Positions 6,963 to 13,960 of a stretch of DNA of 15,406 nt are shown one piece after another. The stretch covers positions 1 to 15,406 of the forward strand of contig DATGKK010000004.1 in the NCBI GenBank assembly GCA_035294725.1, written 5' to 3'. The position numbers and the translations under genes are program-made. This DNA comes from DATGKK01 sp035294725. GTDB lineage: Bacteria; Actinomycetota; Acidimicrobiia; Acidimicrobiales; Bog-793. Every line of letters begins with the position of its first letter. The stretch's first letter is position 1. A model generated the notes under the pieces. The model made no database searches and was not told the DNA's origin. It worked only from the letters and a program-made list of their open reading frames with translations.

Positions 6963-7381
6963 CCGAGCGGGGACTGCTCGACACCTCGACCGTGGTCCTC
7001 CTCGGTCGCCTGGACGCCGACCGTCTCCCCGACGAGCCGCTCATCGCCACGATCACTCTCGCCGAGCTGTCGGTGGGTCCACTCGTCGCGACCAACCGCA
7101 AGGAGCGAGCCGCCCGCCAAGCCGTGCCCCAGTGGGCCGAGGCGGACTTCCACCCGATACCCTTCGACGCCGACGCCGCCCGGGCCTTCGGCCGCGTGGC
7201 CGCCTCCTTGCAAGCGGCCGGGCGCACGGTTCGATCCCGAAGCTACGACGCCATGATCGCTGCGGTCGCCGTCGCCAACGAGCTTCCCCTCTTCACCGTC
7301 AACCCCGGTGACTTCACCGGGATCGAAGGACTCGACCTTCGAGCGATCGAGCACCCCGGCCACGACCGCCGCTGGCGCTGA
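6959..7381 (+). CDS. PIN-domain toxin ribonuclease (VapC family), module 1
   Basis: A 140-residue PIN-domain protein, the expected size for VapC toxins, which are Mg-dependent RNases that block translation. The acidic residues are in place: Asp8 (GLLDTS), Glu36 (ITLAELSVG), Asp97 (RSYDAMIAA) and Asp118 (NPGDF). GTG 6959 is chosen because it gives the family N-terminus and a GTGA overlap with the ancestral antitoxin stop. The frame is open further upstream but reads low-complexity Pro/Arg sequence there. The toxin appears intact while its antitoxin is broken. It could be neutralised by the VapB of module 2, be poorly expressed, or be inactive through changes I cannot see. Confidence 0.85.
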   Translation: MTERGLLDTSTVVLLGRLDADRLPDEPLIATITLAELSVGPLVATNRKERAARQAVPQWAEADFHPIPFDADAARAFGRVAASLQAAGRTVRSRSYDAMIAAVAVANELPLFTVNPGDFTGIEGLDLRAIEHPGHDRRWR

Positions 7382-7405
7382 GCCGCCCAGCGCGGCCAGG
7401 CGACA

Positions 7406-7436
7406 CGGTCGTGCCCGCAGCGCGCCTGCACGACCG
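7406..7436 (+). terminator. Perfect 9-bp inverted repeat after vapC module 1
   Basis: CGGTCGTGC (7406-7414) and GCACGACCG (7428-7436) are exact reverse complements with a 13-base loop, 24 bases after the toxin stop. Position suggests a terminator between the two toxin-antitoxin modules. No T-run follows, so another role is possible. The rest of the 282-base gap to the next gene shows nothing I recognise. Confidence 0.4.
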
Positions 7437-7646
7437 CGGCGCTCTGTGCGGTCGCCTACGAGGCGGCCGGCGACACTGTGCGCCGCGCGAAGATCCGGTA
7501 CGAGACCTGTTCGGCCCTTGAGCAGGAGCGCAGCTTGTCGACGCCCGCGGACATGCCGCCACGGGACGCCTCAGCCGCGCCGTGCTAGTCGGCAACATTC
7601 ACACCGAGCGGCTACGGCGCCACAGCGCCTCCACAGACCGTCTCCC

Positions 7647-7664
7647 TGTGCTATAGGTAGCACA
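7647..7664 (+). promoter_or_regulatory. vapBC operator overlapping a leaderless promoter
   Basis: TGTGCTA-TAGG-TAGCACA is a perfect palindrome with 7-base arms whose last base is the A of the vapB ATG. It contains TATAGG (7652-7657), a -10-like hexamer six bases before that ATG, so transcription would begin at or next to the start codon. There is no Shine-Dalgarno. Antitoxin binding here would block RNA polymerase directly. Confidence 0.6.
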
Positions 7665-7936
7665 TGACTTCCGTCGGTGTTCGCGAGCTCCGCCAACGGG
7701 CCAGCGAGCTGCTCCGCCAGGTCGAGAACGGCGAGACAATCGAGATCACCGACCGTGGACGACCAGTCGCACTCCTCTCGCCCCTACCGCAGGGCAGTCC
7801 ACTGGAGCGGCTCCGCGAGACTGGCGAAGTGGACGCGGCCACCGGCGAGCTCGACGATCTCCCCGAGCCGCTCGCCGCCCGAAGCACCGAGCTGCCGTCA
7901 CATCGGCTCGAGCAGCTCCGAGCCGCCGAGAGGTGA
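7664..7936 (+). CDS. VapB antitoxin (Phd/YefM family), module 2
   Basis: A 90-residue antitoxin with the Phd/YefM N-terminal DNA-binding domain (TSVGVRELRQRASELLRQVENG, then EITDRGRPVALLSPL) at residues 1-45 and a polar C-terminal tail (46-90) expected to bind and inhibit the PIN toxin. Its stop overlaps the toxin start as GTGA (7933-7936), as in other vapBC pairs. A palindrome ends on its start codon, which fits autorepression. It is about twice as long past the DNA-binding part as the broken antitoxin of module 1, and the two share only the family pattern, so they are not a recent duplication. Confidence 0.88.
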   Translation: MTSVGVRELRQRASELLRQVENGETIEITDRGRPVALLSPLPQGSPLERLRETGEVDAATGELDDLPEPLAARSTELPSHRLEQLRAAER

Positions 7937-8328
7937 CCGCCGCCACCTACCTGGACTCCTCCGCCCTGGTCAAGCTCGTCATCGCCGAGCCCGAGTCGGC
8001 CAGCCTGCGCCGGCACCTCGGACGGCGACGGCCGCTCGTCTCGAGCGCCCTGGCCCGGACCGAAGTCCTACGGGCCCTCCTCGACGAAGGACCCGAGGCG
8101 ACCGGGCGGGCACACGCACTCTTCGGTCACATCGACCTGCTCCGGATCAACGATCGGGTTCTCGACTCCGCCGGCACGCTGCGGCCGAGCCATCTGCGCT
8201 CCCTCGACGCCATCCACCTCGCCAGCGCCCTCCAACTCGGCACCGACCTCGGAACTTTCGTCAGCTACGACCAGCGCATGCTCGACGCAGCCCGCCACCT
8301 CGGCATCAAGATCGCCAGCCCAAAGTAA
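7933..8328 (+). CDS. PIN-domain toxin ribonuclease (VapC family), module 2
   Basis: A 131-residue PIN-domain toxin. The four acidic positions are present: Asp8 (YLDSSALVKL), Glu44 (ARTEVLRALL), Asp92 (RSLDAIHLASAL) and Asp113 (SYDQRML). The ending FVSYDQRMLDAARHLGIKI is the common form of this subfamily. GTG 7933 overlaps the vapB stop as GTGA, giving coupled translation. The partner antitoxin is intact, so this looks like a functional type II toxin-antitoxin pair. The RNA target cannot be read from the sequence. Confidence 0.9.
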   Translation: MTAATYLDSSALVKLVIAEPESASLRRHLGRRRPLVSSALARTEVLRALLDEGPEATGRAHALFGHIDLLRINDRVLDSAGTLRPSHLRSLDAIHLASALQLGTDLGTFVSYDQRMLDAARHLGIKIASPK

Positions 8329-8488
8329 CAAACCCGGCTCCGACCAAACTCCACGTGTGCCGTTCGGCGCTCCTGTGCGGCGTTTCGGGGCAGTCGTTCT
8401 GGCGTGTCGTTCCGTGCTGGCTGGGGCGGGCTGAGCACCGGGTTGGCGCCGGAACAGACGAATAGCTGAGCTCACGCCTCATCTTACG

Positions 8489-8620
8489 GACGCTTTGCGA
8501 GGGCTGGGAGTGTCCGGTGGCTTTGGCGGCTCGCTGGCCTCTTCGGGTGAAGAGCTACTCGTTGGGGCGCCGTTCCTTGGTGGAGGGCGCGTCTTCGTTT
8601 ATCAGCTGAATGGGTCCTGA
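8489..8620 (+). pseudogene. Fragment of an FG-GAP (integrin-alpha-like) repeat gene
   Basis: A short open stretch encodes one FG-GAP-like repeat: SGGFGGSLASSG, then EELLVGAP, then GGGRVFVYQL, ending at TGA 8618-8620. Spacing and core residues (FG, VGAP, GGRVFVY) match the repeat found in secreted beta-propeller proteins. No ATG precedes it; only TTG 8495 or GTG 8510 could start it, and the frame is closed upstream by a TGA near 8432. Codons such as TTT, GTT, CTT, CTA and TAT are unlike the neighbours. It is best read as the decayed 3' end of a larger gene. The remainder of the gap at 8329-8806 has no gene I can support. Confidence 0.45.
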
Positions 8621-8740
8621 ACTCCAGGGACACTTGGTCCCGGGACGACGGGAGGGCTCCGGCGGAGCGCTCTTGGTCTTGGACCGGGTGGAACTGACGA
8701 CGCTAGGTGCCAGGAGATCGCGCTCCGGTTGGTCGGCGTC

Positions 8741-8766
8741 CAGGCCGGGCGCTCGGCGGCGGCCTG
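8741..8766. terminator. Hairpin downstream of pheT
   Basis: CAGGCCG (8741-8747) and CGGCCTG (8760-8766) form a perfect 7-bp stem with a 12-base loop. It lies 40 bases beyond the pheT stop on the minus strand, a fitting place for the end of the operon. No T-run is visible. Confidence 0.35.
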
Positions 8767-8806
8767 TCACGCGGGAGCTCGCCCCTTCATCACATCAAGC
8801 TCAGGG

Positions 8807-11347
8807 CTAGGTTCGCAGCGTTGCCGGCAGCGCTGCCTCCGCCGCCTCGACGCAGCGGCGTCGCACATCGGCGACCTCGGCGTCGGTGAGCGTGTGGTCG
8901 AGGGCACATAGCCGGAGGCGCACGGCAAGCGACCTTCGGCCCTCCGGGACACCGGGGCCCCGGTAGACGTCGAAGAGCTCGACCGACTCGCACAGCTCGC
9001 CTGCCGCATGGCCGATGACGTCCACGAGCCGCTGCGCTGGCACCTGCTCGTCGACGGCGAAGGCGAGGTCGACGTCGCTCGACGGGTAGCGGCTCACGAG
9101 GCGGGCGAGCTCGGATCGGCGCGGGGCGAGGGCGAGCCATTCAAGCCGAACCTCGAGCCACCCCGCGCGCTCGTGCGGGAGCCCGAAGGCGGCGAGCACC
9201 TCGGGGTCGACCTCGCCGACGGAGCCGAGCACCGTGCCGGGAGCAAGCTCGGACGGCTCCGTCACCGCCTCGGGCCTCTCCGCCACCACGAGCAGCCCGG
9301 ACCGGGACGGGTGCAGCCCGGCGAGGCCCGACGACGCTTCAGCGCCCTGCACGACCTCGACGCCGGCGATCCCGAGCGAGTCGGCGAGCACCCGCCAGGC
9401 CCGGATCGCCGCCGCCGCGTCGTCCCCGTCCCTTCCTAGCAAGAGGGCGACCCGCTCGCTCTCCTCCGGCACCCGCGAACCCCCGGGACCGACACCGGCA
9501 GCGAACACGTCGCCGATCTCGAACAGGCGCACCGACCCGTTGCGGTGGGAGGCGTTGTGACGCGCGGCCGAGAGGAGGCCCGGGAGCAGGCCGCCCCGCA
9601 TCACGGACTCCTCGGCCACCATCGGGTTCGCCAGGCAAACGAGCTCGGCGTCGACGCCAGCGAGCCGCTGCTCCGCAGGGTCGACGATCGACGCAGTCCA
9701 CGCCTCGTCGGCGCCGAGCCCGGCGAGCACCCGCCGGACCCGCCGGCGCAGCTGCTGGGTGGCATCCAGCCGGCCCACGTACGGCGAACGGCGCTCACGC
9801 CGTGGGATCCGCCGGTAGCCGTAGGTCCGGGCGATGTCCTCGATGACGTCGACCTCACGGGAGACGTCTGGCCGCCACGACGGGACGCGCAACCCGAGCG
9901 CGCCGTTCCGGGCCTCGGCGGGCTCGGAGGCAGCCGCCTCCTCGTAGCCAATGGGGCGGAGCAGCCCGAGGACCTGGTCGCGCTCGAGGGAGAGGCCGAG
10001 GAGAGCGTTCGCGCGCTCGGTCCGCACAGGGAGCACGAGCGGCTCGAACGGCCGCGGGTGGGCGTCGACGATCCCCCGCGCCACGAGCGGGGGTGTCGCT
10101 CCCGCCGCCCTCGCCGCTTCGACCACGAGCTCACAGACACGGGCTGCGGCCCGTTCCATCCCCTCGGGATCCACTCCCCGCTCGAAGCGGATCGAGGCCT
10201 CGGTCCTCGCTCCGACGTGGCGGGCCGTGCGGCCGACCGCGACGGCGGTGAACCTCGCCACTTCGAGGAGCACCGTGCCGGTCGTCTCGGAGATCTCGCT
10301 CGACCGACCTCCCATCACCCCGGCGATGCCGACCGGGAGGTCGCTCGCGCTGCAGATCAGAGCGTCTTCGGCCGCAAGGGGATCGTCCCCACGGGCCGGG
10401 CGGCCACCGAGGATGCGCGTCTCGCCGTCGAGGGTGACGATCGTCTCGCCCGGATGAGCCGCCCGGACCCGGAGGCCGGATCCGCCGAGGAGGGCGAGGT
10501 CGTAGGGGTGCGTCGGCTGTCCGAGCTCGAGCATGACGTAGTTGGAGGCGTCGACGACATGGTTGATCGGCCGCATCCCGCACAGCACAAGCCGCCGCTG
10601 GACGAGAGGGGGCGACGGGGCCGGCGTGAGGCCAGTCATCACCCGCCCGATGAGGCGCTGGCAGAGCTCGGGCGCATCGATCTCGACGCTGGCCAACTGA
10701 GCCGCCAGAGGGTCCGACTCCTCGAGGACGGGCTCGGGCACCGAGAGCGGAAGCCCGTACCGGGCGGCGAGGTCGCGGGCGACGCCGAGCACGCACAGGC
10801 AGTCCGGCCGGTTGGGCTCGACGGCGAGGTCGAACACGACGTCGAGCCCCGCCCCGAGGTGCTCGCTCAAGGGGCGGCCGAGCTCGAGCCCAGGTGGGAG
10901 CTCACCGGCACCCGGCCGCGCGAGGACGAGGATGCCGTCGTGGTCGTCGCTCAGTCGCAGCTCCCGGCCCGAGCAGAGCATCCCGTTCGACACCTGCCCC
11001 TTTAGCCTCCGCCGCTCGATCCGGAACCCGCCCGGCAGCTCGGCACCGACGGGGGCGAGGGCGACGACGTCGCCGACCTCGAAGTTCCAGGCGCCGCAGA
11101 CGACCTCGACGGCCTCGCCCCCTCGGTCGACCACCACCTTGCGGATGCGGTCCGCCCCTGCGATGGAGCCGATCTCGAGGACCCGCGCGAGGACGACGTC
11201 GGAGAGGCCCTCGCCGACCCATTCGGCCTTCTCGACGACGAGGCCGAGGGCATCGAGCTCGCCGGCGAGCTCGGCGACCGAGGCCCGATCGGCGGCCGTG
11301 GCCGCAAGCGGGGTCAGCTCCGAGAGCCACGAGAGCGGCACCCTCAT
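8807..11347 (-). CDS. pheT: Phenylalanyl-tRNA synthetase beta subunit
   Basis: An 846-residue beta subunit of the heterotetrameric PheRS, which charges tRNA-Phe. Domains in order: a short N-terminal segment (MRVPLSWLSEL), an OB-fold tRNA-binding domain at about 46-155 (VCGAWNFEVGD, KGQVSNGMLCSGRELRLSDDHDGI), B3/B4 editing and B5 domains in the middle (EPNRPDCLCVLGVARDLAA, then VDASNYVMLELGQPTHPYD), and the FDX-ACB anticodon-binding domain at about 747-846 (SRYPSSDVDLAFAVDE). The start is ATG 11347, overlapping the pheS stop as ATGA; the frame is open upstream but reads no family sequence. Length and order are normal. It is the last gene of the infC-pheT operon. Confidence 0.96.
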   Translation of the reverse strand: MRVPLSWLSELTPLAATAADRASVAELAGELDALGLVVEKAEWVGEGLSDVVLARVLEIGSIAGADRIRKVVVDRGGEAVEVVCGAWNFEVGDVVALAPVGAELPGGFRIERRRLKGQVSNGMLCSGRELRLSDDHDGILVLARPGAGELPPGLELGRPLSEHLGAGLDVVFDLAVEPNRPDCLCVLGVARDLAARYGLPLSVPEPVLEESDPLAAQLASVEIDAPELCQRLIGRVMTGLTPAPSPPLVQRRLVLCGMRPINHVVDASNYVMLELGQPTHPYDLALLGGSGLRVRAAHPGETIVTLDGETRILGGRPARGDDPLAAEDALICSASDLPVGIAGVMGGRSSEISETTGTVLLEVARFTAVAVGRTARHVGARTEASIRFERGVDPEGMERAAARVCELVVEAARAAGATPPLVARGIVDAHPRPFEPLVLPVRTERANALLGLSLERDQVLGLLRPIGYEEAAASEPAEARNGALGLRVPSWRPDVSREVDVIEDIARTYGYRRIPRRERRSPYVGRLDATQQLRRRVRRVLAGLGADEAWTASIVDPAEQRLAGVDAELVCLANPMVAEESVMRGGLLPGLLSAARHNASHRNGSVRLFEIGDVFAAGVGPGGSRVPEESERVALLLGRDGDDAAAAIRAWRVLADSLGIAGVEVVQGAEASSGLAGLHPSRSGLLVVAERPEAVTEPSELAPGTVLGSVGEVDPEVLAAFGLPHERAGWLEVRLEWLALAPRRSELARLVSRYPSSDVDLAFAVDEQVPAQRLVDVIGHAAGELCESVELFDVYRGPGVPEGRRSLAVRLRLCALDHTLTDAEVADVRRRCVEAAEAALPATLRT

Positions 11348-12429
11348 GCGAACTGCCTCAAGAACCGGACGTCGTTCTCGACCATCCAGCGGAGGTCGGG
11401 GATCTCGTGGCGCATGATGGCGAGGCGGTCGATGCCGAAGCCGAAGGCGAAACCGGTCCACTCCTCGGCGTCGACGCCGGTCGCCTCGAGCACGGCAGGG
11501 TGGACCATGCCGCAGCCGCCGAGCTCGATCCAGCCGGTCATCGAGCAGGTCCGGCAGCCCTCCCCGCCGCAGATCTGGCAGGTGATCTCGAACTCCGCCG
11601 AGGGCTCGGTGAACGGGAAGTAGGCGGGGCGGAGCCGGGTCGACGCCTGGTCACCGAAGATGGCGTGGACGAAGGTGTCGATGGTCCCTGCAAGGTCGCC
11701 GAAGGTCACGCCCCGGTCGATCACAAGGCCTTCGAGCTGATGGAAGGCGGGGAGGTGAGTCGCGTCCGGGGTGTCGCGGCGGTAGACGCGCCCGGGCACG
11801 ACGGCATAGATCGGGAGCCTTCCCCGCTCGAGGAGGTGGACTTGCACCGGCGAGGTGTGGGTCCGGAGCAGGTAGGTCTCCCCGGCGTCGTCCCCGAGGT
11901 CGACAAAGAAGGTGTCGACCGAGCTGCGGGCCGGGTGGTCGAGGGGGATGTTGAGGGCCTGGAAGTTGTACCAGTCCGTCTCGATCTCCGGTCCCTCGGC
12001 GATCTCGTAGCCCATTCCGACGAAGACGTCCTCGAGCTGCTCGCGCACCTGAGTGACGAGGTGGAGGTGGCCGGCCAGCTCTCCTGGGAGCACCTCGGTG
12101 AGGTCCAGGCGGTCGGCCATCAGGCGGGCCGAGCGCTCCTCGCGCTCGAGCACCTCCTTCCGGGCGGCGATGCGGTCCTCGATGCGGCGCCGCAGCTCGT
12201 GGAGGCGCCGCCCCGCCACCTTGCGATCCTCCGGGGCCATCCGGCCGAGCTGCTGGTAGACGAGGGAGAAACGGGACCGCTTGCCGAGCGCCTCCCGAGC
12301 TGCCTCGTCGAGCGCGGCGAGCGTCGTGGTGGCCTCGATAACCGCTGTCGCCTCGACCTCGATCTCGGCCAGCTCGGCTGGGGGGACGAGATCGTCGAGC
12401 GCGAGCAGCGAGCCGTCGTCCGGTGCCAT
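11344..12429 (-). CDS. pheS: Phenylalanyl-tRNA synthetase alpha subunit
   Basis: A 361-residue catalytic alpha subunit of PheRS, a class II synthetase that forms phenylalanyl-adenylate and charges tRNA-Phe together with PheT. The N-terminal 110 residues are the charged coiled-coil that contacts tRNA. The core follows with TDWYNFQALNIPLDHPAR at 151-168, RTHTSPVQ near 189-196, motif 2 at about 213-233 (VYRRDTPDATHLPAFHQ) and motif 3 at 330-336 (GFGIDRL). Four cysteines at 284, 287, 292 and 295 (CQICGGEGCRTC) form a possible zinc knuckle seen in some PheS proteins. The ATG lies four bases after the methyltransferase stop, and its own stop overlaps pheT as ATGA. Confidence 0.96.
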   Translation of the reverse strand: MAPDDGSLLALDDLVPPAELAEIEVEATAVIEATTTLAALDEAAREALGKRSRFSLVYQQLGRMAPEDRKVAGRRLHELRRRIEDRIAARKEVLEREERSARLMADRLDLTEVLPGELAGHLHLVTQVREQLEDVFVGMGYEIAEGPEIETDWYNFQALNIPLDHPARSSVDTFFVDLGDDAGETYLLRTHTSPVQVHLLERGRLPIYAVVPGRVYRRDTPDATHLPAFHQLEGLVIDRGVTFGDLAGTIDTFVHAIFGDQASTRLRPAYFPFTEPSAEFEITCQICGGEGCRTCSMTGWIELGGCGMVHPAVLEATGVDAEEWTGFAFGFGIDRLAIMRHEIPDLRWMVENDVRFLRQFA

Positions 12430-12433
12430 CAGG

Positions 12434-13276
12434 TCATGGTAGGCGGCGACGGCGCGCGACCTCGAAACAGAGCACCGTTGCGGTCATCGCGACATTGAGG
12501 GACTCGGTCCCTCGTGCCATCGGCACCGTGACACGCTCGTCGAGCTCGGCCAGCACCTCCTCGGAGAGGCCCGACGCCTCGTTCCCGAGCACGACGGCGA
12601 GGTCACCCGACAAGTCGGCCATGGCGTAGTCGACCCCGTTCCGGGCCACGGTCCCGATCGAGCGGAATCCTTCCGCCCGCATCGTCCCCATCACCTCGGC
12701 CACAGGGCCGCCCGGCGCGATCGGGAGCGTGAACACCGCGCCGGCGCTCGCACGCACCGTCTTCGGGTTGAGCGGATCGGCAGTGCCCTCGCAGCAGACC
12801 ACGCCCGCGGCTCCTGCCGCCGCCGCCGAGCGCACGAGCGCTCCGAGGTTGCCCGGGTCGCGCACCCCGGCGCAGACGAGGAGGAGGCGGCCACCTCCCG
12901 GCTGGCCGCCGGCATCTCCGGCACGCCCGCCACGGGCGAGCTCCTCGAGAGGGACGCGGACGTCGGCCACCACGGCGCAGACCGGCTGCGGGGTGACCGT
13001 GTCGGCGACCTTCTCCATGACGCCGGGCCCGAGGTCGAACACGCGGGTGCCCGCGTCGAGCGCACGGCGGACGAGCGCCTCGACGGGGGCCTGCCCTGCC
13101 CCCTCGGGCGCGACGTAGAGGCTCTCCACGGACGCGCCAGCCTCGAAGGCAGCTTCGACCACCTTCAGGCCTTCGGCCACAAAGGCCCGCTCGGCCGATC
13201 TCACGTTCGCACGGCGCACGAGGCGCCGCAGGCGCTGGACCCGTTGGTGGCGCGCGCCGAGCGCCGTGCGGCTCAG
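12434..13276 (-). CDS. TrmH-family (SPOUT) RNA 2'-O-methyltransferase, probable CTG start
   Basis: A SPOUT methyltransferase of about 280 residues that transfers methyl from SAM to ribose 2'-OH in rRNA or tRNA. An N-terminal L30e-like substrate-binding domain (about 30-100) precedes the knotted domain. Motif 1 is VRDPGNLGALVRSA (Arg139, Asn143), motif 2 is VLGNEASGLS (231-236) and motif 3 is VPMARGTESLNVAM (Glu258, Asn261). The family N-terminus (SRTALGARHQRVQRLRRL) has no ATG, GTG or TTG before it. CTG 13276 overlaps the rplT stop as CTGA and has AGAGG seven bases upstream (13284-13288). GTG 13219 is the next standard start but would delete conserved sequence and lacks a Shine-Dalgarno. Position between rplT and pheS matches tsnR of mycobacteria. 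Confidence 0.88.
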   Translation of the reverse strand: MSRTALGARHQRVQRLRRLVRRANVRSAERAFVAEGLKVVEAAFEAGASVESLYVAPEGAGQAPVEALVRRALDAGTRVFDLGPGVMEKVADTVTPQPVCAVVADVRVPLEELARGGRAGDAGGQPGGGRLLLVCAGVRDPGNLGALVRSAAAAGAAGVVCCEGTADPLNPKTVRASAGAVFTLPIAPGGPVAEVMGTMRAEGFRSIGTVARNGVDYAMADLSGDLAVVLGNEASGLSEEVLAELDERVTVPMARGTESLNVAMTATVLCFEVARRRRLP

Positions 13277-13713
13277 GAGGTCGCCTCTGCCTCGCCTGCC
13301 GCCTCGCCAGCCGGCGCCTGCTCGGCCGGGGCGGCGACCGGCTCCGGAGAGGGCGCGCCCTTGCCGTCGCCGACCGCCACGGCGACGAGCGCGGCGAAGG
13401 CCTGCGGGTCGCGCACTGCGAGGTCGGCAAGGATCTTCCGGTCCACCTCGACGCCCTCGCGATGCAAGCCCGCGATGAAGCGGCTGTAGGAGGTGCCGTT
13501 CAGCCGTGCGGCCGCGTTGATGCGCTGGATCCACAGCTGGCGGAAGTCGCCCTTTCGCGCCCGCCGGTCGCGGTACGCGTACTGGAGCGAGTGCATGACC
13601 TGCTCGTTCGCAGCCCGGAAGGTGCGGGAGCGGTTTCCGTAGAACCCCTGGGCGCGCTCGAGAACGGCCCGGCGATGCTTCTTCCCGTGAACCGCGCGCT
13701 TGACCCTTGCCAT
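13273..13713 (-). CDS. rplT: 50S ribosomal protein L20, with acidic C-terminal extension
   Basis: L20 binds 23S rRNA early in 50S assembly. Residues 1-115 are standard: MARVKRAVHGKKHRRAVLERAQGF at the start, then YAYRDRRARKGDFRQLWIQRINAA and SYSRFIAGLH. The protein has 146 residues, about 30 more than usual; the extra tail (from about 114) is rich in Ala, Pro, Glu and Gly and is probably disordered. A strong Shine-Dalgarno AAAGGAGA lies seven bases before ATG 13713. The stop overlaps the methyltransferase start as CTGA. rpmI is 49 bases upstream. Confidence 0.97.
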   Translation of the reverse strand: MARVKRAVHGKKHRRAVLERAQGFYGNRSRTFRAANEQVMHSLQYAYRDRRARKGDFRQLWIQRINAAARLNGTSYSRFIAGLHREGVEVDRKILADLAVRDPQAFAALVAVAVGDGKGAPSPEPVAAPAEQAPAGEAAGEAEATS

Positions 13714-13762
13714 CGGGGTTCTCCTTTCGTGATCGGTGGTGTGTGCGGGTAGGACAGGCCGC

Positions 13763-13957
13763 TCAGATGCCGAGCATCCGGCGGACCTTCTTCCGGTCGG
13801 CGGAGGAGACCTCGACCTCCCCGGCGAGCCGGCGGGTGCGCGTGGAGCTCTTGTGCTCGAGCAGGTGGCGTCGGTTCTGCTGGCGCCGGCGCAGGCGCCC
13901 GGTCCCGGTCACCTTGAAGCGGGCGGCGGCCCCTCGGTCGGTCTTCGTCTTCGGCAT
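13763..13957 (-). CDS. rpmI: 50S ribosomal protein L35
   Basis: A 64-residue, strongly basic ribosomal protein of normal length. The pattern MPKTKTDRGAAARFKVTGTGR, then RRRQQNRRHLLEHKSSTRTRRL, and the end KKVRRMLGI are typical L35. The AGGAG Shine-Dalgarno for ATG 13957 overlaps the infC stop, and the gap between the two genes is only three bases, so translation is probably coupled. Confidence 0.97.
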   Translation of the reverse strand: MPKTKTDRGAAARFKVTGTGRLRRRQQNRRHLLEHKSSTRTRRLAGEVEVSSADRKKVRRMLGI

Positions 13958-13960
13958 GCC

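Noticed and set aside
8621..8806. Further FG-GAP repeats after the TGA at 8618
   Set aside because: I could not find a second FG or GAP core in any frame; only short unrelated open frames are present.
9545..12498. Long plus-strand open frames opposite pheT and pheS
   Set aside because: They are antisense shadows of strongly conserved PheT and PheS; their translations are Arg/Pro/Gly-rich with no family pattern.
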